Shown: in pieces, positions 53,456-61,657 of the stretch
Position numbering within the stretch: the stretch's first letter is position 1
Layout: each line of letters opens with the position of its first letter
DNA from: Oscillospiraceae bacterium
GTDB taxonomy: Bacteria > Bacillota > Clostridia > Oscillospirales > SIG627
DNA: 64,000 bases
Assembly (NCBI GenBank): GCA_015064635.1
Contig: SVRV01000001.1
Coordinates: forward strand, 1-64,000
Reading direction: 5' to 3'
Position numbers and translations under genes: made by a program
The notes under the pieces: generated by a model
What the model was told of the DNA's origin: nothing
What the model saw: the letters and a program-made list of their open reading frames with translations, nothing else
Database searches by the model: none

Positions 53456-56155
53456 TTAAGATTCCAGATTTATCCATAAAGCGGGGCGGACGGCGTAGTA
53501 CCCGTGGTGGAAAATGGTCCCGCCGGTGCTGACCAAGCCACCACGGTTGACACGGACACCGTAGGTGCCGACCGAGCCACCATAGTCGACACCTGCGGCA
53601 TAGCGCTGACTGTAGCCGGGCGAACGCAGCCACCAACAACAGTTACCCATGTAGTCTTCCGAAACACCATTAGCAACCGCATAATCCGTAGGCTTGCAAA
53701 TCATATCTGCACTCGACGAAAAGTACTTATTTGCTTCGTTTATGCTCAAAAGGAATACTTTGTCCTGCGTTGCGTTTCCTGGATTTGTACTATATTCCGG
53801 ATTCTTGTCTGCTGTCACCGTAACAGTGGGAATCATAGCCTTTTCGTCGGATGTGAAGGCTGTGTTTAAAAATTCGTTGTTAAGCCACCTTCTCAGCATA
53901 CAAGTTTCCCATGCAACATCCTCCCATTTTTCATTATATGCCTTTGCATCAAGTCCATATTTACTTATCACAAGTGCTCGACCGTCTTTTACTTCAAGGA
54001 CGCGCCACTCTATTTCTTCCTTGCCGTTAGAGGTGTTGTTGTCCTGCTCGTATCTTCCAAATTTGATATAGTCGCCTACCTTTACAGATGTTGGTAAAAC
54101 AACTTTGGGTTCCTCAACTTTGGGTTCTACATCCTTGGGCTCCTCAGCTATAATCTCGGGTTTTACCGTAACAATACATGTTGCACTCTTTCCGCCCGAG
54201 GTTGCTGTAATTGTCGCCGTACCTGCATTTTCGGCTGTTATCACTCCGTTTTCAATGCTTGCAACAAGCTCGTTTGAAGTTGACCACGTGACTGTTTTGT
54301 CCGTCGCATTATCCGGCGTTACCGTCGCTTTAATTGTCGTAGTTTCACCCTCGGTAAGAGTCACACTTGTTTTATCAAGAGTTATATCAGTAACTGCAAC
54401 GTTTTTTGCTTTGACTGTAACGTTGCACGTAACATTTATTGTACCGACTGAAGCGGTGATTACAGTCGTACCCGCTTTATGCGCAGTGATTACACCATTC
54501 TTTACGCTGGCTACGGATTCATTGTAGCTCGTCCAGCCGACGGTTTTATTTGTTGCGTTACTCGGTTCGACTGTTGCAGTAATAGTCACACTCTCCCCTT
54601 CGGTTAGCGTTACGCTTGTATGACTAAGTTTTAAACCCATCGGTTCAATCTTTGCTTCCTCCTTAGGCTTTTCAACCTTAGTCTCTTCCTTTGGTGTCTC
54701 TTCCTTTGGTGTATCTGTTTTAGGTTCCTCAACCTTTGGTTCCTCAACCTTTGGTTCCTCTGCCTTAGGAGGCTCAATGGATTCGGGCTCTGTCTTGGGC
54801 TCTTCCGGTTCCTCCGTCGGATTTTCCTGTTCGGTAGGCTCCTCAGGCTCATTCTCTATCGGCTCATCCGCTTCGGGTTCATTTTCGGGTGCTTCCGAGG
54901 GTTCTTCGGGATTTATTTCCACAATCGGATTGTAGGGTGTTGGGCTATTGTCAAGTGTCACATTACCCTGAACGGGTACGGATACTTCGTCATTGTCCTG
55001 TCCTTTAAGCACAAACACAGCCGCAACTGCAACAATAACCACAAGGAAAAGCGATGCTATCAAAAGAGGCAACAGCTTTTTCTTTTTATTTTCGGGAGTA
55101 GCTGTCGGAGGATTTGCGGTAGGTATTGCAGGCTTTTGTGTCGGTTTTTCGTTTTTTTCCTCCTTTGGCAAAGCAGGAGCAGCAGGAATTATTGGGGAAG
55201 ACTTAAATTTTCCAAAAACCGCTTTAAGCTCGGCGGTGTTCTGATATCTCTCCACATACTTTACCGCAAGCATTTTTACGATTATCGGCTGTAATTCCTT
55301 CGGTATGCCCGCCATATCAAGGGTGTCATCCTCCATTCTCGACATGACGTCATCAATAATTTTGCCCGTGAGAGCAAAGTAAAGCGTTGCACCGAGAGCA
55401 TAAATATCCGTCCAAGGACCTTGATTTCCCTTACGGTGATATTGTTCGGGCGGCGCAAAGCCCTGCTTTAGGATAACCGAAAGGCTCTTTGAAGCCTCAC
55501 CCAGCACAAAGCGTGCGGCACCGAAGTCAATGAGCTTTACGTCACCGTTTTTGCAGATAAATATGTTGTCGGGTGCAATATCACGGTGCAATACACCCTC
55601 GGCATGTACAACAGAGAGTGCGTCAACTACCTTTGATGTAATTGAAACCGCCTCGCTTGCATCAAGACTTCCGCCGTTTTTTCGGATATAGCTTTTAAGG
55701 TCGATGCCCTCAAGATATTCCATGACAAAGTAAGCGGTTTTATTCTCGTAAAAAAATTCATTTACGTGGATAACATTGGGAGCCGTCTTGAATTTGGAAA
55801 CGGTCTGCGCTTCCTCGTAGAATTTACGTGCCCCCTCTTCGAATGCTTCTCTTTTGTCCTCACTTATGAGATTTACAACCGTCTCACCTGTATTACGTGA
55901 CACAAGAGAATCGGGGAAGTATTCCTTTATAGCAACCTTCTCACCGTTTTCAAGATTAAAACAAAGATATGTAACACCAAAGCCGCCCTTACCAAGCACT
56001 CGTCCCACGGCATATTTGCCTGCAAGGACCGTGCCCTCCTTCAGGGCGGTAGTATACCTTGACAAATTGGATATTCCGTCACAGCTGACACAAGCCTCGT
56101 TGATAACCTCTTCGAAGCATAGGTCACACAGCTTTTTATCGCCTAAATCAAGCAT
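53456..56155 (-). CDS. Receptor-like Ser/Thr kinase with Big_2 and DUF6273 domains
   Basis: An 899-residue type-II-like membrane protein. A short CxxC zinc-ribbon-like N terminus (CDLC...CVSC) is followed by a full kinase domain (about 39-310) with GKGGFG, VAIKEYF, HRDIAPDN, DFGAARF and GFAPPEQY, so it looks active. A transmembrane helix (about 358-387) leads to an outside part: a Glu/Pro/Lys-repeat stalk (390-505), two Big_2 Ig-like domains (505-665) and a DUF6273 domain (688-899) with WWLRSPG and a terminal RPALWI. The last 46 codons of that domain differ in composition from the rest (see findings). Presumably it senses an external ligand and signals by phosphorylation. It has its own promoter and TTGATAAAAAGGAG leader. 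Confidence 0.88.
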   Translation of the reverse strand: MLDLGDKKLCDLCFEEVINEACVSCDGISNLSRYTTALKEGTVLAGKYAVGRVLGKGGFGVTYLCFNLENGEKVAIKEYFPDSLVSRNTGETVVNLISEDKREAFEEGARKFYEEAQTVSKFKTAPNVIHVNEFFYENKTAYFVMEYLEGIDLKSYIRKNGGSLDASEAVSITSKVVDALSVVHAEGVLHRDIAPDNIFICKNGDVKLIDFGAARFVLGEASKSLSVILKQGFAPPEQYHRKGNQGPWTDIYALGATLYFALTGKIIDDVMSRMEDDTLDMAGIPKELQPIIVKMLAVKYVERYQNTAELKAVFGKFKSSPIIPAAPALPKEEKNEKPTQKPAIPTANPPTATPENKKKKLLPLLIASLFLVVIVAVAAVFVLKGQDNDEVSVPVQGNVTLDNSPTPYNPIVEINPEEPSEAPENEPEADEPIENEPEEPTEQENPTEEPEEPKTEPESIEPPKAEEPKVEEPKVEEPKTDTPKEETPKEETKVEKPKEEAKIEPMGLKLSHTSVTLTEGESVTITATVEPSNATNKTVGWTSYNESVASVKNGVITAHKAGTTVITASVGTINVTCNVTVKAKNVAVTDITLDKTSVTLTEGETTTIKATVTPDNATDKTVTWSTSNELVASIENGVITAENAGTATITATSGGKSATCIVTVKPEIIAEEPKDVEPKVEEPKVVLPTSVKVGDYIKFGRYEQDNNTSNGKEEIEWRVLEVKDGRALVISKYGLDAKAYNEKWEDVAWETCMLRRWLNNEFLNTAFTSDEKAMIPTVTVTADKNPEYSTNPGNATQDKVFLLSINEANKYFSSSADMICKPTDYAVANGVSEDYMGNCCWWLRSPGYSQRYAAGVDYGGSVGTYGVRVNRGGLVSTGGTIFHHGYYAVRPALWINLES
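53480..53617 (-). other. NNY-codon, high-GC candidate variable region
   Basis: This covers 46 codons (residues 847-892, GYSQRY to CRPA-like VRPA). Of these, 40 end in C or T, 90 of 138 bases are G or C, and Tyr, Gly, Val, Arg, Asn, Asp, Thr and His dominate. Adjacent parts of the gene are about half A/G-ending and AT-richer. This pattern is what AAY codons give after adenine-directed mutagenesis in diversity-generating retroelements. No template repeat or reverse transcriptase lies in the window. Confidence 0.55.
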
Positions 56156-56193
56156 TTTTACTCCTTTTTATCAACCGATATAATTTTAAGTTA

Positions 56194-56222
56194 AATATAA
56201 CATATTTTTGCAGAAAAATCAA
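56194..56222 (-). promoter_or_regulatory. Promoter of the receptor kinase gene
   Basis: TTGATT (56217-56222), 17 bp, TATATT (56194-56199) on the minus strand. Confidence 0.78.
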
Positions 56223-56233
56223 CATTTTTTTAC

Positions 56234-56268
56234 AAAAGAGAAAGCGAAGGCTCAATACCTTCGCTTTC
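56234..56268 (-). terminator. Terminator of the SpoIID/peptidoglycan-binding gene
   Basis: Stem GAAAGCGAAGG/CCTTCGCTTTC (56240-56250 with 56258-56268), a 7-nt loop, then TCTTTTG on the minus strand. Confidence 0.85.
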
Positions 56269-56273
56269 AGCTT

Positions 56274-58736
56274 TTACCTAAAAATCTCCGTCCAGGTTTC
56301 TTCGTCAACTCTGCCTGTGGGATTCAGTCCGCTCTCTCTTTGGAGAATTTCAACGGCACGTCTTGTGGCAATGCCGAAAATATCGCCGTTTGAGGCGTTA
56401 TTTGCAAGAATTCCCTTTTCGCAAAGTGCCTTCTTCATCTTTTCTACGTCCGCACCCACACACCCCACACGGAGTGGTCTTTCAAAACGCTCACATCTGC
56501 CAAGCATCTTGATACGTCGGTGAGTTGTATTTTCAACACTCACCGCACTCGCTTCGGGAGTCTTCTCTTCTACGGCAGTCTCCGTTGCAACGCTCTCTGT
56601 TTTTTCCTCTGTGCTCACCTCGGACAGCGTCGGCTCTGTATCAGCCAAAACATCTCTGGGCGTTACGGGGGTCGCTATATTCTCTATTGCCTGATTGAGT
56701 GTATCCCATGTAAACTTACCCACAATTCCGTCGGGAAGCAATCCGAAGAGCCGCTGAAACGCACGCACGGCACTTTCGGTATCGGTTCCGAAAACTCCGT
56801 CAACTCTCACCTGCGGAAGCTCGGGATATTTTACTCTCACTCTCTCAAGTCCTCTTTGCAGGTACCTGACATTTTCACCCCTTGCACCTCTCTGCAATGC
56901 TCTGCCGGGGAAGGGACGCTCACCAAGGTCGGGGAAATAGCTTGACGCCTCTTTTCTGTAAAGGTCATTCAGATAATTCCACGTTTTCTCATCCACGACA
57001 CCCGTTTCGGGAAGTGATACAAGTCCCTGGAAGGCTCTCACCTGACGGGCGAGCTCCTCGTCATAAACATTTGTAATATTTATAGGAGATATGTCCGCAT
57101 AAATATTACTGAGGGCATCAAGAAGCTTCCTAACATAAACCACAGTGTTACCCTCAGCACCCAAATTCAGGGGAGCACCGGGATAAGGCTGAAGCTGAAC
57201 AGTTCCACCCACCGGAGGCACCTGCACGTTATTTTTTATTCCGTTGTACACATCCACAAGCCTGTCCCATGTAACTCTTCCCACAACTCCGTCGGGGTCA
57301 ATTCCGTATGCCCTTTGGAATGATACCACAGAATTCAAGGTGCTCTGTCCGAACACTCCGTCAATTGCCACCGTCTTTACCTCGGGATTGTACAGTGCTA
57401 TTGTGCTGAGATAAAGCTGTATTTCAAGCACCTCAACGCTTCTGTCGCCCAGCTTCAGAGGTGTTCCGGGGTACTCTTGAGCAGCATAGTCCACCCGCTC
57501 TCCTTCACTGGTGAGCTCGGCAAGATCCTTTACCGCAACATAAACCCTGGAAATTGCATACCACGTGCCCTTTCCTACAATTCCGTCGGTGTCGAGGTTG
57601 AATATTTTCTGGAACTGTCTGACACTTCTCTCGGTAGACTCTCCGTACACGCCGTCAACAGAAATAAAGGGAATAGACGGATAATTTAAGGCAATTCGGT
57701 TAAGCTGTTCCTGTATTCTCCTTACAGGCTCACCGCTTGTGCCTACCCGCAAGGGATTACCGGGATACGATTCAAAGGGACCGCGCAGGTCATCGGTTTC
57801 CACAAGCTCTATATCACCGTAGTAATATTCCAATATTGACTGTGCATCAAGTCCGTCATTGGCAAGAGTTACCGTACCCCATTGAGAAAGTCCGTCACAC
57901 CTTGATGTGGTACCGTTGCAATAGCGAGCAAAAAACGGCTCCTCTCTGCCCGGCTTTTGCATATAAACGTTGAAAATATCGTCTACAATTTGGCTTATGT
58001 TTTTGAAAATGTTTCTGCCCTCAACAAAGTATTGGTCAAAGGCAGTATCATTGGTTATGTCGAAATCATAGCCTCGGCTTCTGTACCATTCGGTGTAAAC
58101 TCGGTTTAAAACAAAGGAAATCTGAGCTATAATATTGGCTCTCAGTGACTCCTCCGGCCAGGTTGGGTAAATTTCCGAGCTTGCTACGTTCTTTATGTAA
58201 TCCTGGAAGGTAACAGTCACATTACGAGCCGAAAAATCGGTGGGTGAACCCAGATGCACCGTGATGTACTCGGGGATATAGGGGAAAGCGTGTAGCTGTG
58301 AGGAGGGAGACTGCGGAAAAAGTGTTGCAGTGTCCCCTTCGGGCTTTGGAGGAAGCCGAAGAGCGTTGGGCGGTATATTAAAGGTGTTTGGCTGATTTGA
58401 GGAAGGAAACGCCTCTGTCCTTGGTTGGAGCGGGATTTGTAAAAGCGCTTCCATTCCCGCAAATACCTGAACTCCGTTTATAAAGGTACCTATAAAGTCA
58501 CCCGTGAGTACCTCTACATCAAAAAGTCCGTAGGGAGCAGATACTTCCTTTTGATTGAGAGAAAGCACCATGTCGGGCACTTCAAGCTCAAACGAGGAGC
58601 TAATTCCTTCATCTCCAACCGGGATTGCCTGCTCATACAACAATTCACCCGATATGGTTTTAACTCTTACAACCGCATCGTTGACAGGCAGAGCGCCGCC
58701 GGTAGTCAATTCTATTTTAAGTGTTCCTGTTTGCAT
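56274..58736 (-). CDS. SpoIID-like and multi-PG_binding_1 protein
   Basis: An 820-residue protein. After a beta-rich N-terminal domain (1-115) comes a SpoIID/LytB-like region (about 150-300: TVTFQDYIKNVASSEIYPTWPEESLRANIIAQISFVLNRVYTEWY and RCDGLSQWGTVTLANDG). Then come five peptidoglycan-binding_1 repeats, each with VDGVYG or an equivalent, T...V..FQ and DG(I/V)VG..TW, near 325-400, 420-500, 520-600, 620-695 and 750-820. A Thr/Glu-rich linker separates the last. No signal peptide is visible, odd for a wall-acting protein. Related proteins occur widely in spore-forming Clostridia and may act on cortex or septal peptidoglycan. It has its own terminator and lies 56 bp behind the DUF421 gene. 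Confidence 0.85.
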   Translation of the reverse strand: MQTGTLKIELTTGGALPVNDAVVRVKTISGELLYEQAIPVGDEGISSSFELEVPDMVLSLNQKEVSAPYGLFDVEVLTGDFIGTFINGVQVFAGMEALLQIPLQPRTEAFPSSNQPNTFNIPPNALRLPPKPEGDTATLFPQSPSSQLHAFPYIPEYITVHLGSPTDFSARNVTVTFQDYIKNVASSEIYPTWPEESLRANIIAQISFVLNRVYTEWYRSRGYDFDITNDTAFDQYFVEGRNIFKNISQIVDDIFNVYMQKPGREEPFFARYCNGTTSRCDGLSQWGTVTLANDGLDAQSILEYYYGDIELVETDDLRGPFESYPGNPLRVGTSGEPVRRIQEQLNRIALNYPSIPFISVDGVYGESTERSVRQFQKIFNLDTDGIVGKGTWYAISRVYVAVKDLAELTSEGERVDYAAQEYPGTPLKLGDRSVEVLEIQLYLSTIALYNPEVKTVAIDGVFGQSTLNSVVSFQRAYGIDPDGVVGRVTWDRLVDVYNGIKNNVQVPPVGGTVQLQPYPGAPLNLGAEGNTVVYVRKLLDALSNIYADISPINITNVYDEELARQVRAFQGLVSLPETGVVDEKTWNYLNDLYRKEASSYFPDLGERPFPGRALQRGARGENVRYLQRGLERVRVKYPELPQVRVDGVFGTDTESAVRAFQRLFGLLPDGIVGKFTWDTLNQAIENIATPVTPRDVLADTEPTLSEVSTEEKTESVATETAVEEKTPEASAVSVENTTHRRIKMLGRCERFERPLRVGCVGADVEKMKKALCEKGILANNASNGDIFGIATRRAVEILQRESGLNPTGRVDEETWTEIFR

Positions 58737-58792
58737 AATAACTCATCCTTTCTGGGTGTTATAATGCATTATATGAAAAATCAAAAAAAATG

Positions 58793-59455
58793 TTACTCAA
58801 ACAGCTTGCTTTTTTCGCCTTTTTCAAGAAAAGGATAAACATTCAAGGTGTTGTTTTCCACTGTGGCAAGCATTATATTTTTTACCTTCGCACCTCTTTT
58901 GTCAAGCTCATTCATCAGCCACATACGGCTTTTTTGGATGCTTTTGAGATTGTCCTCCATAATGTTTCCGTCAATTATAACATTTGCAGAAAGAGTAGCT
59001 GTATTCCCCTGACTTTTTTCCAGAAAGCTGAGCTTACCGTTTGATTCCATAATGACGCAGGACACGTTTTGCAGCGAAAAATAACCGTTGGTTCTGCACT
59101 GTGTGAGAAATTCCCCCATATCCATACGCACCTTTGACATATTCTTTCTGTAAAAAATGTCATTTCTGAAGAGTATCACGGGTTCACCGTTGAAAAAATG
59201 TCTCGCCTTTACTGATTTATTGCAGGTATAGGAAATAAAGAAAGCCGCAACACCGTACACAAATGTGGTAACAGCAGCAGGTAAGAAAACATCTCCACCT
59301 ATTGCCATCTCCGCCGCAGACGAGCCGATTGTTATTCCCGCAATATAATCGAATGCCGACATTTGAGATATCTGCTTATCACCCGTCAGCTTAGTCATTA
59401 AAAACAAAAGAATTATGGAAAGAATACTTGTAAGTACCGCCTTAAATATAATCAA
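58793..59455 (-). CDS. DUF421/YetF-family membrane protein
   Basis: A 220-residue protein. Three N-terminal transmembrane helices (about 5-25, 33-53, 57-78, with the family's MSAFDYIAGITIGSSAAEMA motif) precede a cytoplasmic YetF domain (RHFFNGEPVILFRNDIFYRKNMSKVRMDMGEFLTQCRTNGY and a C-terminal FLEKGEKSKLFE). The start is TTG at 59455 preceded by AGAGGTG; the earlier GTG hits a stop at once. In Bacillus, relatives (YetF, YdfS, YrbG) are spore-membrane proteins linked to lipid or germination functions. Together with the SpoIID-like gene downstream this hints at sporulation or envelope work, but no sporulation promoter was identified. Confidence 0.88.
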   Translation of the reverse strand: MIIFKAVLTSILSIILLFLMTKLTGDKQISQMSAFDYIAGITIGSSAAEMAIGGDVFLPAAVTTFVYGVAAFFISYTCNKSVKARHFFNGEPVILFRNDIFYRKNMSKVRMDMGEFLTQCRTNGYFSLQNVSCVIMESNGKLSFLEKSQGNTATLSANVIIDGNIMEDNLKSIQKSRMWLMNELDKRGAKVKNIMLATVENNTLNVYPFLEKGEKSKLFE

Positions 59456-59503
59456 AATATCACCTCTGAATGATATTTTGCTCCGAAAAAATCTCTATAT
59501 ACA

Positions 59504-59545
59504 AAAATATCAGACTCATCACAAAAGTAACAAGTCTGATATTTT
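59504..59545. terminator. Terminator of the lipoprotein-serpin operon
   Basis: A perfect 13-bp stem AAAATATCAGACT/AGTCTGATATTTT (59504-59516 with 59533-59545) and a 16-nt loop, U-rich on both strands, directly after the serpin stop. Confidence 0.88.
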
Positions 59546-59552
59546 ATTTAAA

Positions 59553-61646
59553 TTATTCCATATTCGAGATAAGAAGATTGCACCTATCTCTTGTGTAGCT
59601 TGTCCCCACCGAGTTCATTGCCATGGGAGCGCCCGAGCCACCTTCCCACAAAGCACCTTCCGCTTCAATGGCTTTTTCTCTCTCCGCTCTCCACTCGGTA
59701 TCATTTTCCATCAAATCTGTGTATTCATCAGGAGACATTACAGTGTAAAAATATGCGTATATTTCCTCAAGAAGGTCTTGCCACTTAACATAAACATTGT
59801 AGGATTCCTGGTTAAGGTCACGCTGTGTCATTGCGGTTTCAAAATTTTCTCTGCTGTATTTGTCAATCGCCGCAGCCTTGTTCATAAACTCAGCTTTTTT
59901 GCCTTCTTCCAATACCTCTTCCTTGCTTTCCTCAATGTCCATAGCTGTACCGATGAAGAAAGGAAGATTCTTTTCGCAGTCAATAAGCATATAAACAAAG
60001 GGTCTGTCAAGATATACTTCCTTCGGAGGCTCGGGGTCGGGCATCATTGCACTTTCAGCCTTCATTTCAACAACGGTTGCCGCACCCGCCTTTGTACCCT
60101 TGCCATCAACGTTTATATAAGTCTGGTGAATAACACGGCTTATACAAATGTTTCCTTCACTCGACTTGCCCATTTTTGAAAAGTCGGCAAGATATTCATT
60201 AAAGGCGTTCTTCATACCCATATTTTGAAGAATTTCGCTCATTTCAACCTTGTATTCGGTCTCAAATCTCGGTATAGCCGCACTGACAACACAGCTTTCA
60301 GGGTTTGCAAGCATTTTATTCAGCTTCTCGCCGTTGAGTGACGCAATATAATCCGAAACAGTCACGCCTTCATTTGGAAGAAGTGCGGCAAATGCATACT
60401 TGCGGTCCTTGTAATACTTAATAAAGCCTGTGGCGTTCTCATCGGAAAGATACTTGTTCTCCGAGGAATACATAAGCTTGACATCACGCTTTGTACCGTC
60501 CTCGGTAGTAAATTCACCGTCTCTTATGAGATACTCGTCATACATTTTCTGCCATTCGGCATCAAAGGCAAGAGCGTTTACAAGGTACATTATAGCCTCG
60601 GGAGGAATCTCGTTAAGGATATCCTTTATCATTCCGTCGGTCTTTTCCTCAACCCAGGAGTTTATCTCCTCAAGAGTAGTGGAATCAAATGGAGCCTCAA
60701 AGATACCTGCGCCATAGTAATCTTGATTTTTCTTTATGAAAGCCTCTTCAACTGTAAATGTAGGTGTCTTCTTTATCCATATTGAATTTGCAAGGCTCAG
60801 CTTATACTTGTCGGTTTCGGGAAGAGCCTCCATATATGCCTTTACCCATGTATTCAAATCATCAACAGGCATACCAAGTACCGCTTCCATTTGTGAAAGC
60901 GTTTCGGCATCTGCACCGTTTGCAGTCATCGAAAGAGCAACAAGCACCGAAAGAGGTGATATGAGAGTATTCTCACCACTGTCAAGACTCTCCTTGAAAA
61001 GTCTTACCGCAAAATCCGTCACCGCAGAATCGCTCACTTCTTTAAGCTCAGCGTTGACTTCAACCTTTTCGGGAGCATCTGCTCCACCGACACCACTTAT
61101 GTCCTTTGTGTCTGTAACGGTAAATTCAACCGTGTAAATTTCCTTGTCATAGTCACCCGCACCTCGGAAGTTCATTACCTCCTTTGAAAGTCGGTAAAGA
61201 CCCGCTTCAAGCTCTCCGTAAAGGAACTCCCAGTTGATATCAAGCTCGGTTTCCCCGTCCTTTGGTATCAGATAGGCAATGGCGTCCCACGCAACCTCGG
61301 CATACATATCTGCATCCTGCCACGCTCCGTCCACATTCTTTTCTATCTTATACCATGAGCCTGTCTGAAGCTCTCCCGTGAAATCTCCTCCGTTTTGCTC
61401 GAAGACAACAGTCAAGCCCGTAGCGGTTACGTTTTTTGCTGTCAGCACAAGTCCCCATTCATTCTCGGATTCTGTCGCCTCGTTCATCGCCTCTTCTTTT
61501 GCGTCATTGCCTTCATTCTTGTCTACAAGTTCATCGGGAGATGCCTTGTTATCTGTTTTATCGGGAGTTTCCGGTACAGATGTTGTACATCCCACCATTG
61601 ATAACATAAACACCACCACAAGTAAAAATGCTAATATCCTTTTCAT
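59553..61646 (-). CDS. Serpin lipoprotein with N-terminal Ig-like and C-terminal LprI-like regions
   Basis: A 697-residue lipoprotein: signal plus lipobox SMVGC (Cys near 20), acidic linker, an Ig-like domain (EWGLVLTAKNVTATGLTVVFEQ..., about 60-180), a complete serpin domain (about 203-572) and a C-terminal LprI/DUF1311-like segment (about 590-697: MTQRDLNQESYNVYVKWQDLL...EWRAEREKA...GSGAPMAMN...YTRDR). The serpin hinge reads GKGTKAGAATVVE, compatible with an inhibitory, inserting loop; counting from it puts Glu-Ser near P1-P1'. It would trap extracellular serine proteases at the cell surface. The ATG at 61646 is chosen at 6 nt from GGAGG; the ATG at 61649 is also possible and the frame to 61682 has no site. 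It is 11 bp after the next lipoprotein gene. Confidence 0.85.
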   Translation of the reverse strand: MKRILAFLLVVVFMLSMVGCTTSVPETPDKTDNKASPDELVDKNEGNDAKEEAMNEATESENEWGLVLTAKNVTATGLTVVFEQNGGDFTGELQTGSWYKIEKNVDGAWQDADMYAEVAWDAIAYLIPKDGETELDINWEFLYGELEAGLYRLSKEVMNFRGAGDYDKEIYTVEFTVTDTKDISGVGGADAPEKVEVNAELKEVSDSAVTDFAVRLFKESLDSGENTLISPLSVLVALSMTANGADAETLSQMEAVLGMPVDDLNTWVKAYMEALPETDKYKLSLANSIWIKKTPTFTVEEAFIKKNQDYYGAGIFEAPFDSTTLEEINSWVEEKTDGMIKDILNEIPPEAIMYLVNALAFDAEWQKMYDEYLIRDGEFTTEDGTKRDVKLMYSSENKYLSDENATGFIKYYKDRKYAFAALLPNEGVTVSDYIASLNGEKLNKMLANPESCVVSAAIPRFETEYKVEMSEILQNMGMKNAFNEYLADFSKMGKSSEGNICISRVIHQTYINVDGKGTKAGAATVVEMKAESAMMPDPEPPKEVYLDRPFVYMLIDCEKNLPFFIGTAMDIEESKEEVLEEGKKAEFMNKAAAIDKYSRENFETAMTQRDLNQESYNVYVKWQDLLEEIYAYFYTVMSPDEYTDLMENDTEWRAEREKAIEAEGALWEGGSGAPMAMNSVGTSYTRDRCNLLISNME

Positions 61647-61657
61647 CATTTTCCTCC

